Shown here: positions 40,301-48,228 of the stretch, piece by piece | Layout: each line of letters opens with the position of its first letter | Numbering within the stretch: the first letter of the stretch is position 1 | Notes under the pieces: model-generated | What the model was told of the DNA's origin: nothing | The model's input: the letters and a program-made list of their open reading frames with translations, nothing else | Databases searched by the model: none | Assembly: GCF_022829605.1 (NCBI RefSeq) | Contig: NZ_JAKSYD010000149.1 | Coordinates: 62,001-126,000, forward strand | Reading direction: 5' to 3' | Source of the DNA: Methylobacterium sp. E-065 | GTDB taxonomy: Bacteria > Pseudomonadota > Alphaproteobacteria > Rhizobiales > Beijerinckiaceae | DNA: 64,000 nucleotides | Program-made: the position numbers and the translations under genes

Positions 40301-40719
40301 CGGCGCTGCAGGATGCACGCCCGGCGCTGTACAGTCTCGACGTGTCGGTGCCGGAGCGCCCGAAGGCCCGCACCGCTCGGGAGGATGCCGCGCGCCTGAT
40401 CGGCGGTCGCCTCGCCGATCCCCGCTGGATCGCGGCGCAGCTGCGCCACGGCTACAGGGGGGCGCAGGAACTGGCGCAAGGGCTCGACGCGGTGTTCGTG
40501 CTCGCCGCTTCGAGCGACGCCGTCAGCGATGCCGGGTTCGACCGGTTGTACGCCGCCTGGATCGCAAACGCGGAGGTGTTCGAGCAGCTGCGCGACGCCA
40601 ACCCGGCGGCGACCCGGGCGATCCTGGAGCGCTTCGACGAGGCCCGTGACCGCGGCCTCTGGCACAGCCGGCGCAACGCCCTGCCGGCCGACGCGCTGCT
40701 GTGCGAGGCCGCGGAGTGA
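37372..40719 (+). CDS. cobN: Cobaltochelatase subunit CobN
   Basis: Large subunit, 1115 residues, of the aerobic ATP-dependent cobaltochelatase that inserts Co2+ into hydrogenobyrinic acid a,c-diamide together with CobS and CobT. It begins MHLVRIDAVSLDEGEAALDLGQ and contains the BchH/CobN blocks HLGLRQRFDVLVQLGTHGTTEWLPGKAVALS (substrate/metal residues), TGRNLATLDPRAIPSRAA, DLWASPTLRTGGEDVAHALALMGVRPVWD and DVTVRISGAFRDTFPDTL. It is somewhat shorter than the Pseudomonas denitrificans protein (about 1275) but complete end to end. CobS and CobT are not in the window. Confidence 0.96.
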   Translation: MHLVRIDAVSLDEGEAALDLGQEPGDLVVLSFTDSDLAGIARAYAVEPGLPSLRLAKMAKLRHPLSVDFYVERIVARAKIVVIRCLGGLDYWRYGVERCAEAARAHGVVLAVLPGDDRPDPRLAASSTDPALADRLDAYFRAGGPENLRQMLRLLASRIGADLPVEPPQPLPRGFAWCPGCTTPPLAQAVAAAETAIPLADARAEPLALLLVYRSAVLGGDTAPFVTLIAALRARGIGVLPMAVSSLKEPVAATAVAAAVRARRPDLVIAATAFSAREDGTDFVLDGADCPVLQAFTVGSPQAAWEASARGLGAADLAMQVALPEFDGRLSGFPISFKEEAAEIEGFAERRAVPYAPGIAALADRAAGWLRLAARPRDARRIAMVLSDYPARGGRAGFAVGLDTPESARAIATDLAASGYAGCTLPEAGALMTTLTEGPADFCVPLIAYRAWLDGLPAATRGTITQAWGEPETDAACTEGAFRFRMADARRAADPQSGGLTVFLQPDRGRDPDRKAGYHDPERVPTHAYLAFHLGLRQRFDVLVQLGTHGTTEWLPGKAVALSPECFPALCVGALPVIYPFIVDDPGEAAPLKRRLGGVALGHLTPEVASHDLSPEAARLRELVEEYSAASVLDPRRATLIASAILEEAGGAGLLDGAGIGPDTPMDEALTRLDAHLCDLGETSFRDGLHVFGRAPDDALAPVVTSAAAERAGLLAALDGRFVQPGPSGSPSRGRADVLPTGRNLATLDPRAIPSRAAALLGAKGAEAVVTRYLQDEGAYPARIVMDLWASPTLRTGGEDVAHALALMGVRPVWDHASTRVTGFEVLPLAMLDRPRIDVTVRISGAFRDTFPDTLALIDRAARSVADRDEADDENPLAAARRRGETAARVYGAAPGRYGAGTAATALDGSWDTRADLGRAYLAASSHAYGDREGPDADFTARVAAADAYLHAFDAAERDLFDGDAAVDAMGGFAAAAALQDARPALYSLDVSVPERPKARTAREDAARLIGGRLADPRWIAAQLRHGYRGAQELAQGLDAVFVLAASSDAVSDAGFDRLYAAWIANAEVFEQLRDANPAATRAILERFDEARDRGLWHSRRNALPADALLCEAAE

Positions 40720-42056
40720 ACGCGCCCGCGCATCGCCGCGCTCTTCCCGAGGCACCGGGCCGCAGGGGCTGGTGCCCCGGACTCGCCCGCCCGATGCCCA
40801 CGGGTGACGGGCTGCTGGCGCGGGTCCACCCGCCGCTGGGGATGCTCTCGCTGGACCAAGCCCGCGCGGTGGCGCAGGGCGCACGGCTTTTCGGCAATGG
40901 CCATCTCGACATCACCGCCCGGGCCAACCTTCAGATCCGCGGCGTCACCGAAACGACGCGCGCGCCGCTCGCCCGGCTGCTCACCGAAGCCGGCCTCGGC
41001 GACCGGCGCGCCGATGGCGGCCCGCAGCGCCTGACGCTTTCCCAGCCCCTCGCTGGATACGATCTTGCGGAGCTGATCGACGTGCCGGCGCTCGCCCGGG
41101 CGATCGAGGCGGCTGCGCTCAACATTCCCGAGCTGCCGGCCAAGACGCTGGTCGTGGTCGAGGGGCGCCCGGATGCGACCCTGCCGGACGCCGATTGTAT
41201 CGTCGTCGCCCGCGATAGGGCGCGGGTCGAGATCGCGATCGCTGCCGCCGCGGATTGGCAGACCGTTCTCACCTGCGTGCTCGAAAATGCACCCGCGATC
41301 CTGACCGCGCTGCTCAATGCCTTCGCGCGCACCGGCCGGCGTCGGATGCGCGATCTTTCGGATGACGAACGTGCAAGGCTCGCCACGACCCTTCGCGCGT
41401 CCGGGTTGGCAGGGTCGCCCTGTCCTTCACGAGGACGGGGCGTCGTGCCCTTCGCGCCCGCCGCCGGTCTCCGAACCCGACCCGATCTTCAGATCCTCGC
41501 TCTGGATGCGCCCTTTGGCCGCTGCACGGCGGATTCTCTCGATCGTGTCGTGAGCGCCGCGCAAACCATCGGCGCGGACGCGATCCGTCTCTCGCCAGCG
41601 CGCGGCTTCGTCCTGCTCGCTCCAGCCAACGCACCGGCGGCCGCAATCATGGCGGAGCTCGCCTCCGAGTTCATCGTCGCACCCGACGATCCCCGGCGCA
41701 GTGTCGATGCCTGTACGGGCGCCCCGGGTTGCGCCTCCGGCTCGACGCCGACGCTGGCCGATGCGGCGTGCGTCGCCGAGATGTTCCGCCCACTCGCGCA
41801 ACAGGGATGGACCGCGCACGTCTCCGGCTGCGCCAAGGGCTGCGCGCGGCCGGGCCCTGCCGACCTGACCCTGGTGGGCACACAGGGTCGCTATGGCATC
41901 GTCATCGGCGGCGCACCCGGCGATGAGCCGACTCTACACCTCCCTATCGAGGCCGTACTGGACCGGTTAGGAAGGGCCAAGACTGTCGGCCTTGCCGCGG
42001 CGTTCGCGCCCAATATGGCTCGGCCGAACACTGGGAGGGATGGAAGACCGGCATGA
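40716..42056 (+). CDS. cobG: Precorrin-3B synthase CobG
   Basis: Oxygen-dependent monooxygenase of 446 residues that makes precorrin-3B, a hallmark of the aerobic pathway. It is a duplicated nitrite/sulfite-reductase-like protein, with a ferredoxin-like half in GNGHLDITARANLQIRGV. The Fe4S4/siroheme-type cysteines are Cys333 and Cys339 (CTGAPGC) and Cys372 and Cys376 (CAKGC). GTG at 40716 overlaps the cobN stop by 4 bp and is taken as start; the first 20 residues are basic and variable. Confidence 0.94.
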   Translation: MNAPAHRRALPEAPGRRGWCPGLARPMPTGDGLLARVHPPLGMLSLDQARAVAQGARLFGNGHLDITARANLQIRGVTETTRAPLARLLTEAGLGDRRADGGPQRLTLSQPLAGYDLAELIDVPALARAIEAAALNIPELPAKTLVVVEGRPDATLPDADCIVVARDRARVEIAIAAAADWQTVLTCVLENAPAILTALLNAFARTGRRRMRDLSDDERARLATTLRASGLAGSPCPSRGRGVVPFAPAAGLRTRPDLQILALDAPFGRCTADSLDRVVSAAQTIGADAIRLSPARGFVLLAPANAPAAAIMAELASEFIVAPDDPRRSVDACTGAPGCASGSTPTLADAACVAEMFRPLAQQGWTAHVSGCAKGCARPGPADLTLVGTQGRYGIVIGGAPGDEPTLHLPIEAVLDRLGRAKTVGLAAAFAPNMARPNTGRDGRPA

Positions 42057-42760
42057 GCGCGAGCCAGAATGCCCTGCGCCAGGCGGGGTCGGAACCGGTG
42101 GCCCAGGAGCCTGCCTCCCGCCAAGAGCCCGCCTCCCGCTACGACTATATCCGCGACGGCAGCGCCATCTACGCGCGCTCCTTCGCGATGATCCGCGCCG
42201 AGGCCGATCTCGCCCGCTGGACCGGGGCCGCCGAGCGCGTCGTGGTGCGCATGATCCACGCCTGCGGCATGACCGACCTCCCGGCCGATGTGGAGATGTC
42301 GGACGATTTCGCCGAGGCCGGTGTCGCAGCGCTGCAAGCCGGGGCACCGATCCTGTGCGACGTTCGCATGGTCGCCGACGGCGTCACCCGGGCGCGCCTG
42401 CCGGCCGGCAACCCGGTGATCTGCACGCTCGGCGATCCCCGCGTGCTGGATCTCGCGCGGGACCTCGGCACCACCCGCTCGGCCGCCGCCATGGAGTTGT
42501 GGCGCGAGCACCTTCCGGGCAGCGTGGTGGCGGTGGGGAACGCGCCGACCGCCCTGTTCCGCCTGCTGGAACTGCTCGACGCGGGTGTGGCGCCGCCGGC
42601 CGCGGTGATCGGCATCCCGGTGGGTTTCGTCGGCGCCGCGGAATCGAAGGACGCTCTGGCCCGGGACGGCCGGGTGCCGTTCGTGGTCGTCCACGGTCGG
42701 CGCGGCGGCAGCGCCATGACGGCCGCCGCCGTGAACGCGCTCGCCAGCGAGGCCGAGTGA
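42053..42760 (+). CDS. cobH: Precorrin-8X methylmutase CobH
   Basis: Isomerase of 235 residues moving the methyl group from C11 to C12 to form hydrogenobyrinic acid. The core motifs RMIHACGMTDLP (active-site His), DVRMVADGVTRARL and GNAPTALFRLLELLDAG are clear, and VIGIPVGFVGAAESKDAL is the usual C-terminal block. It overlaps cobG and cobI by 4 bp and 1 bp. Confidence 0.97.
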   Translation: MSASQNALRQAGSEPVAQEPASRQEPASRYDYIRDGSAIYARSFAMIRAEADLARWTGAAERVVVRMIHACGMTDLPADVEMSDDFAEAGVAALQAGAPILCDVRMVADGVTRARLPAGNPVICTLGDPRVLDLARDLGTTRSAAAMELWREHLPGSVVAVGNAPTALFRLLELLDAGVAPPAAVIGIPVGFVGAAESKDALARDGRVPFVVVHGRRGGSAMTAAAVNALASEAE

Positions 42761-43539
42761 TGGACGGGTTCGAACGGCTCGACGAGCCCGCGGAGGCGCT
42801 GCCGGCTGCCGCGGTGACCGGCACGCTCTACGGGGTCGGGATGGGTCCGGGCGATCCCGACCTGCTGACCGTCAAGGCGCAGCGCATCCTGATGCGGGCG
42901 CCGGTGCTCGTCCACTTCTGCAAGCGGGGCAAGCGCGGCAACGCCCGCACGATTGCGGATGCGATCCTGCGCGATCCGGACCGCGAACTGGCGCTCGCCT
43001 ATCCCTACACCACCGAGATCCATCCCGAGCACCCGGACTACGTGGCGGCGCTCGCCGGCTTCTACGACGACGCAGCGGGACGGCTCGCCGATCATCTCGG
43101 CGCCGGGCGCGACGTGGCGATCCTCTCGGAGGGCGATCCGTTCTTCTACGGCTCGTTCATGCACCTGTGGCGCCGCCTGAAGGACCGCTTCCCCGTCGAG
43201 GTGATTCCGGGCGTCACCGGCATGTCGGGCTGCTGGACCCGGGCCGGGACGCCGATCACCTGGGGCGACGACGTCCTGACCGTTTTGCCCGCGACCCTGT
43301 CGCTCGATATCCTCACGGAGCGGCTGCGCGGCACCGACGCCGCCGTGGTGATGAAGCTCGGCCGCCACCTGCCCAAGGTGCGTGCGGCTTTGGCCGAAGC
43401 CGGGCTCCTTGCGCGTGCAGTTTATGTCGAGCGCGGCACGATGGCGGGCGAGCGCGTCGTCATGCTGGCCGACAAGGCTGACGATGCTGCCCCGTACTTC
43501 TCGATGGTGCTGCTCCCCGGCGAGGGGCGTCGGCCGTGA
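42760..43539 (+). CDS. cobI: Precorrin-2 C20-methyltransferase CobI
   Basis: SAM-dependent tetrapyrrole methyltransferase of 259 residues acting on C20. The first motif GTLYGVGMGPGDPDLLTVKAQRIL, LSEGDPFFYGSFMHLW, PGVTGMSGCWTRAGTPITWGDD and VVMKLGRHL are diagnostic of CobI/CbiL. The first 20 residues are an extra tail. Downstream the operon is interrupted by a toxin-antitoxin pair. Confidence 0.96.
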   Translation: MDGFERLDEPAEALPAAAVTGTLYGVGMGPGDPDLLTVKAQRILMRAPVLVHFCKRGKRGNARTIADAILRDPDRELALAYPYTTEIHPEHPDYVAALAGFYDDAAGRLADHLGAGRDVAILSEGDPFFYGSFMHLWRRLKDRFPVEVIPGVTGMSGCWTRAGTPITWGDDVLTVLPATLSLDILTERLRGTDAAVVMKLGRHLPKVRAALAEAGLLARAVYVERGTMAGERVVMLADKADDAAPYFSMVLLPGEGRRP

Positions 43540-43603
43540 CCGATGCGCCGGATGCTTGTTGGTCACGCTCCGCCCCATTACGTTGGGCTGACGGGGACGG
43601 CTC

Positions 43604-43879
43604 ATGACGACGTTGACGGCGACGGCCCGGGGCCGTGTGACGCTCCAAGAAGATATCCTCAAGCATCTCGGTATTCAGCCGGGCGGCAGGATCAGGCTCG
43701 AACTCCTGCCCGACGGTCGGGCGGAACTGATGGCCGACCAGCCTGAGCACTCCTGGCGTCAGGTGTACGGAATACTTTCAGGCGAAGGTAATGGTGCCCG
43801 TTGCTCGATCGATGAGATTGGCGACGCTATAGCGGAAGCAGGAGCAGAAGCCGGAACTTCCGGACTCGTCAGGTCGTGA
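43604..43879 (+). CDS. AbrB/MazE-type antitoxin
   Basis: DNA-binding antitoxin of 91 residues. The swapped-hairpin AbrB domain is at 1-45 (TATARGRVTLQEDILKHLGIQPGGRIRLELLPDGRAELM); the C-terminal part, with a long acidic helix (SIDEIGDAIAEAGAEAG), should wrap the toxin. The stop overlaps the toxin GTG by 4 bp, the usual arrangement for antitoxin-toxin pairs. Such complexes repress their own promoter, but here the module sits 64 bp behind cobI inside the cobalamin operon, where read-through from the riboswitch is expected. Confidence 0.87.
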   Translation: MTTLTATARGRVTLQEDILKHLGIQPGGRIRLELLPDGRAELMADQPEHSWRQVYGILSGEGNGARCSIDEIGDAIAEAGAEAGTSGLVRS

Positions 43880-44292
43880 GGGTCACGCCCGACACCAATG
43901 TCTTGGTGCGACTGATCGTCAATGACGACCCTGTCCAGGGGCTGGCGGCCTTTCAAGCACTGGAATGTGCCGCCCCGGTCGCGATCAGTGTTAAAGCCCT
44001 TTGCGAATTGGTTTGGGTGCTCCGGAGCCGATACGGCATGCCCCGCGGGGAGATCACCGCGGCGATCCGAAACTTGATCGCGACCCGCACCGTCGTGGCC
44101 GACCGGCCAGCCATCGAAGCCGGCTTGACGATGTTGGAAGCAGGCGGTGATTTCGCGGACGGTGTCATCGCGTTCGAAGGGCGTCGCCTCGGCGGCGAGA
44201 CCTTCGTGTCATTCGACAGGGCGGCCATTAAACGGCTGGGTGTGCAGGGATTTTCTGCACGATTGCTGACCTCAGAGGCGGACGCGCGTTGA
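43876..44292 (+). CDS. PIN-domain ribonuclease toxin (VapC type)
   Basis: Toxin of 138 residues, predicted Mg-dependent endoribonuclease. The PIN acidic set is complete: Asp6 in TPDTNVLVR, Glu44 in ALCELVWVL, Asp92/Asp95 in DFADGVIAF and Asp114 in FVSFDRAA. It starts GTG inside the antitoxin stop and ends inside the cobJ start. Partnering of a PIN toxin with an AbrB-type antitoxin is the VapBC arrangement. The activity looks intact by residues. Confidence 0.9.
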   Translation: MRVTPDTNVLVRLIVNDDPVQGLAAFQALECAAPVAISVKALCELVWVLRSRYGMPRGEITAAIRNLIATRTVVADRPAIEAGLTMLEAGGDFADGVIAFEGRRLGGETFVSFDRAAIKRLGVQGFSARLLTSEADAR

Positions 44293-45059
44293 ATCCGGGT
44301 GCAGGCGGAACACTGACGGTCATCGGTCTCGGCCCGGGCGACGAGAGCCTGCTGACCGAATCCGCCCGCCGGGCGCTGGACGCGGCCGAAGACCTTATCG
44401 GCTACTACCCGTACGTTGCCCGCATCCCCGAGCGGCCGGGCCTGACGCGGCATGCCAGCGACAACCGTGTCGAGGTCGACCGGGCGCGCCACGCGCTGGA
44501 GCTCGCGGCCGCCGGACGGCGGGTCGCGGTCGTCTCCGGTGGCGATCCCGGCGTCTTCGCCATGGCGGCGGCGGTGTTCGAGGCGGTGGAGCACGGCGAG
44601 CCCGGATGGCGCGACTTGGCCATCACGGTCGAGCCCGGGATCACCGCGATGCTGGCAGCCGCGGCCCGGCTCGGCGCGCCACTCGGCGGCGATTTCTGCG
44701 CCCTGTCGCTTTCGGATAACTTGAAGCCCTGGCCGGTGGTGACGGCGCGGCTGGACGCGGTGCTGCGTGCCGATCTGGTCGTGGCCCTCTACAACCCGAT
44801 CTCGACCGCCCGGCCCTGGCAGCTCGGCGCCGCCCTGGAGATCGCCGCCGGTATCCGCGCGCCCGGGACGCCCGTAATGTTCGCCCGCGCGATCAGCCGG
44901 CCCGACGAGGCGATCCGGGTGACGACGCTGGCCGACGCGCCGGAGGCACCGGCCGACATGGCGACGATGGTGATCCTCGGCGCCTCGACCACGCGGCTGA
45001 TCCCGCGGACCGGCCGTCCGCCCTTCGTCTACACCTCGCGCAAGGTCGAGGCGGCGTGA
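44289..45059 (+). CDS. cobJ: Precorrin-3B C17-methyltransferase CobJ
   Basis: Ring-contracting SAM methyltransferase of 256 residues. The motifs GTLTVIGLGPGDESLLTESA, DLIGYYPYV, VSGGDPGVFAMAAAVFE, PGITAMLAAAARLGAPLGGDFCALSLSDNLKPW and LYNPISTARPWQ are typical CobJ/CbiH. The only start giving the complete first strand is a TTG at 44289, overlapping the toxin stop by 4 bp, so its translation probably depends on ribosomes leaving the toxin gene. Its last 31 bp overlap the 3' end of cobK on the other strand. Confidence 0.95.
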   Translation: MNPGAGGTLTVIGLGPGDESLLTESARRALDAAEDLIGYYPYVARIPERPGLTRHASDNRVEVDRARHALELAAAGRRVAVVSGGDPGVFAMAAAVFEAVEHGEPGWRDLAITVEPGITAMLAAAARLGAPLGGDFCALSLSDNLKPWPVVTARLDAVLRADLVVALYNPISTARPWQLGAALEIAAGIRAPGTPVMFARAISRPDEAIRVTTLADAPEAPADMATMVILGASTTRLIPRTGRPPFVYTSRKVEAA

Positions 45060-45793
45060 GCGTCGATGCCCAGCCAGCGGAGCGCTCCGGCGACGTCTGC
45101 CACGCTCGTGACATCGGGCTTGTCCGGCCTGCGGACCATGACCACGGGGATCGCAAGGGCGCGCGCCGCTGCGATCTTGCCGTAGGTCGCCCCCCCACCG
45201 GAATTCTTGCTGACCAGGATCTCGATGCCGGCCGCCCGCATCAGCGCGGCCTCCGAATCCGGGTCGAAGGGGCCGCGGGCCTCGATCGCCGTGAGACGGG
45301 GCACCGGCAGCGCGTCGCCGAGGGGCTCGACCGTGCGCACCCAGTAGGCGTGCTGCGGGGTCGCCGCAAAGGCGCCGGCCTCCTGTCGGCCGACCGTCAG
45401 GAATACGCGCCGGGGCTCGACGCCAAGCGCCGCAGCGGCGGCCGGCACATTCTCGACCTCAATCCAGCGATCGCCGGGTGCCAACTTCCAGGCCGGACGG
45501 CGGATCGCCAGCAACGGGACGCCCGCCAGGGCAGCCGCGCGGGCGGCGTTGGCCGAGATCCGGGCGGCGAAGGGGTGTGTCGCATCGATCAGGCGGTCGA
45601 TTCTTTCCGACCGCAGGTAGCGCGCGAGGCCCTCGGCGCCCCCGAACCCGCCGCTCCGCGTCGGGACGGGCTCTGGCTTCGGAGCGGCGGTCCGGCCGGC
45701 CAGCGAGAGCACCACGGACAGGTCGTCCCGCCCGGCCAGCGCGCGCACCAGGCCGCTCGCCTCCCCGGTCCCGCCGAGGATCAGGATCCGCAT
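45029..45793 (-). CDS. cobK: Precorrin-6A reductase CobK
   Basis: NADPH-dependent reductase of 254 residues reducing precorrin-6A to 6B. It begins MRILILGGTGEASGLVRALAG, and shows IDATHPFAARISANAARAA, LTVGRQEAGAF, ARGPFDPDSEAALM and VSKNSGGGATYGKIAAA, all CobK/CbiJ blocks. The ATG at 45793 has a strong GGAGGG ribosome site; 45808 and 45823 are in-frame alternatives. It is the only minus-strand gene of the cluster, convergent with cobJ and divergent from cobL with starts 28 bp apart. Confidence 0.95.
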   Translation of the reverse strand: MRILILGGTGEASGLVRALAGRDDLSVVLSLAGRTAAPKPEPVPTRSGGFGGAEGLARYLRSERIDRLIDATHPFAARISANAARAAALAGVPLLAIRRPAWKLAPGDRWIEVENVPAAAAALGVEPRRVFLTVGRQEAGAFAATPQHAYWVRTVEPLGDALPVPRLTAIEARGPFDPDSEAALMRAAGIEILVSKNSGGGATYGKIAAARALAIPVVMVRRPDKPDVTSVADVAGALRWLGIDAHAASTLREV

Positions 45794-45821
45794 CACACCC
45801 TCCGTCATGGGCGCCTTGTCC

Positions 45822-47054
45822 ATGAGCGGTGAAGCCCTGTCGAGCCGGTCCGCGGCCGGTTGCTGGCTGTCGATCGTCGGTATCGGCGAGGACGGGCGGT
45901 CCGGCCTCGCGCCCGCAGCGGCGGCTGCGCTCGATGCCGCTCGCGTTGTCTACGGCGGCCGCCGCCATTTTGCGCTGGCCGGCCCCCTGGCGGCCGAGAC
46001 GCGTCCCTGGCCGAGCCCGATCCACGAAGCCTATCCGGACATCCTCGCCCGACGGGGCGAGCCCACCTGCATCCTCGCGACCGGCGATCCCTTCCATTAC
46101 GGCATCGGCGCCGAGATCGCCCGGCTGATCCCACCAGCCGAGATCCGCACCTTCCCGCAACCCTCGGCGTTCAGCCTTGCCTGCGCGCGCCTCGGCTGGC
46201 CGCTGGCCGAATGCGGCCTCGTCACCCTCCACGGTCGCGCGCTGGCCCGGATCGTGCCGCATCTCCAGCCGGGGGCCCGGCTGCTTGTCCTGTCGTGGGA
46301 CGGCTCGACACCGGCGGCTCTGGCGGTTTTGCTGACCGAGCGCGGTTTCGGCGCGTCCACCCTGACGGTGCTGGAGGCGATGGGCGGCCCGCGCGAGCGG
46401 ATCCAAGCGGCGCGCGCCGAGGGCTTCGATATCGGCGCCATCGATCCGCTCAACACCGTCGCGATCACCGTGGCGGGTGACGGCCGCGCGCTGCCCCTCG
46501 CGCCCGGCCTCGACGACACGCTGTTCGAGAATGATGGGCAACTCACCAAGGCCGAGGTCCGGGCGCTGACGCTCGCGGCTCTGCGGCCCCATCCGGGACT
46601 GCACCTATGGGATATCGGGGCTGGCGCCGGCTCGATCGCGATCGAATGGATGCTGCGCCATCCGAGCCTGCACGCCACCGCCATTGAGGCCCAGCCGGAT
46701 CGGGCCGCGCGGATCCGGCGGAATTCCGAGACCCTTGGCACGCCGGACCTCACCGTGGTTACCGGTGCCGCGCCGGATGCGCTGGTCGGGCTACCCGAGC
46801 CGGATGCGATCTTCATCGGCGGCGGCGTGTCGGAGCCCGGCGTCCTGCCGGCGGCCCTGGCGGCCCTCAGGCCGGGCGGACGCTGCGTCGCCAACGCGGT
46901 GACGCTGGAAGGCGAAGCGGCCTTGCTCGCGGCCTTCGCGGCCCAGGGCGGCAGCCTGCGGCGCTTCTCCGTCGACCGGGCCAGTCCCGTGGGTGGAATG
47001 CACGGCTGGCGGCCGGCCATGCCGGTGACCCAATGGGCCTGGACCAAGCCATGA
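45822..47054 (+). CDS. cobL: Precorrin-6Y C5,15-methyltransferase (decarboxylating) CobL
   Basis: Fused bifunctional enzyme of 410 residues. The N-terminal half (about 12-215, CbiE-like) methylates C5 and shows [22 protein letters not shown] and [20 protein letters not shown]. The C-terminal half (about 225-405, CbiT-like) has the SAM-binding [20 protein letters not shown] and decarboxylates and methylates C15. Either ATG at 45822 or 45807 could be the start. It overlaps the cobE start by 4 bp. Confidence 0.95.
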   Translation: MSGEALSSRSAAGCWLSIVGIGEDGRSGLAPAAAAALDAARVVYGGRRHFALAGPLAAETRPWPSPIHEAYPDILARRGEPTCILATGDPFHYGIGAEIARLIPPAEIRTFPQPSAFSLACARLGWPLAECGLVTLHGRALARIVPHLQPGARLLVLSWDGSTPAALAVLLTERGFGASTLTVLEAMGGPRERIQAARAEGFDIGAIDPLNTVAITVAGDGRALPLAPGLDDTLFENDGQLTKAEVRALTLAALRPHPGLHLWDIGAGAGSIAIEWMLRHPSLHATAIEAQPDRAARIRRNSETLGTPDLTVVTGAAPDALVGLPEPDAIFIGGGVSEPGVLPAALAALRPGGRCVANAVTLEGEAALLAAFAAQGGSLRRFSVDRASPVGGMHGWRPAMPVTQWAWTKP

Positions 47055-47455
47055 CCGAACGCCTCGTTGCCGGGATCGGCTTTCGGCGCGGCACAGGAGC
47101 CGACGAGATCGCGGCGCTGATCACCCAGGCGCTCGGCCAGATCGGCGTCGGACGGGGCGACCTGACGGCCATCGCGACCGTGGCCGACCGGGCGGTCGAG
47201 CCGGCGATTGCCGGCGCGGCGGCGCAGTTCGGCCTGTCGCCGCGCCCGGTCGCCGCGGACGCGCTGGCGGCCCGCGACGCCGAACTCGTCACCCGCTCGG
47301 CGCGGATCGAGCGCCTGCGCGGCGTCGGTTCCGTCGCCGAGGCCGCCGCCCTCGCGGTGGCCGGACCGGGCAGCCGCCTCGCCCTTCCCCGGATCGCAAG
47401 CGGCGGCGCCACCTGCGCGCTCGCCGTCGGCCAGACCACGATGCCCACAGCATGA
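47051..47455 (+). CDS. cobE: CobE/CbiG-C-like cobalamin biosynthesis protein
   Basis: Small protein of 134 residues matching the CobE / CbiG C-terminal domain: [23 protein letters not shown] near the start, then [20 protein letters not shown], and [34 protein letters not shown] at the end. CobE is required in the aerobic pathway but its reaction is not established. It is coupled to cobL and cobM by 4-bp overlaps. Confidence 0.9.
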   Translation: MTERLVAGIGFRRGTGADEIAALITQALGQIGVGRGDLTAIATVADRAVEPAIAGAAAQFGLSPRPVAADALAARDAELVTRSARIERLRGVGSVAEAAALAVAGPGSRLALPRIASGGATCALAVGQTTMPTA

Positions 47456-48228
47456 CCGTCCACTTCATCGGCGCCGGCCCAGGCGCGGCCGACCTCATCA
47501 CGGTCCGGGGTCGCGACCGCGTCGCGTCCTGCCCGGTCTGCCTCTACGCAGGCTCCCTGGTGGCGCCCGAGATCCTCGGATGGTGCCCGGCTGGCGCCCG
47601 GATCGTCGACACCGCGCCCCTCGACCTCGACGCCATCATGGCGGAGATCGCCGCGGCCCATGCAGACGGCCACGACGTGGCGCGACTGCATTCGGGCGAC
47701 CTGTCGATCTGGAGTGCGCTGGCCGAGCAGATGCGCCGGCTCGACGGGCTCAGCATCCCCTACACGGTGACGCCCGGCGTCCCGGCCTTCGCGGCGGCGG
47801 CGGCCGTGCTGCGGCGGGAGCTGACCGTGCCCGGGCTGGCGCAATCAGTGGTCCTGACCCGCACGTCCGGCCGGGCGAGCGCCATGCCCGAGCGCGAGAC
47901 CCTGGCGGCCTTCGCGGCGACCGGGGCCACATTGGCGATCCACCTCTCGATCCACGTGGTCGAGCGGGTGGCGTCCGAGTTGATCCCGTTCTACGGGCCG
48001 TCCTGCCCGGCCGCGGCGGTGTTTCGCGCCTCCTGGCCGGACGAGCGGGTGTTGACGGCCGATCTCGCCACCCTGCCGGCCCTGGTGGCGCAAGCCGGCC
48101 TCGAACGCACGGCGCTGATCCTCGTCGGGCCGGCGCTCGCCGCCGAGCATTTCCGCGAGAGCGCGCTCTACGCCACCGATTACGACCGGCGCTACCGGCC
48201 CGGCGGCACGGTCGGAGGGCGGACATGA
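47452..48228 (+). CDS. cobM: Precorrin-4 C11-methyltransferase CobM
   Basis: SAM methyltransferase of 258 residues. It begins [22 protein letters not shown] and contains [58 protein letters not shown] and [18 protein letters not shown], all CobM/CbiF features. Both ends overlap neighbouring genes by 4 bp. Confidence 0.97.
   Translation: MTVHFIGAGPGAADLITVRGRDRVASCPVCLYAGSLVAPEILGWCPAGARIVDTAPLDLDAIMAEIAAAHADGHDVARLHSGDLSIWSALAEQMRRLDGLSIPYTVTPGVPAFAAAAAVLRRELTVPGLAQSVVLTRTSGRASAMPERETLAAFAATGATLAIHLSIHVVERVASELIPFYGPSCPAAAVFRASWPDERVLTADLATLPALVAQAGLERTALILVGPALAAEHFRESALYATDYDRRYRPGGTVGGRT

Noticed and set aside
38014..40884. Long minus-strand open frame of about 950 codons opposite cobN
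   Set aside because: It lies wholly antisense to the conserved cobN gene, is rich in Arg/Gly/Pro low-complexity sequence, and is a usual by-product of GC-rich third positions.
43543..43746. Alternative small frame overlapping the antitoxin start
   Set aside because: Out-of-frame shadow; the AbrB fold is only in the frame starting at 43604.
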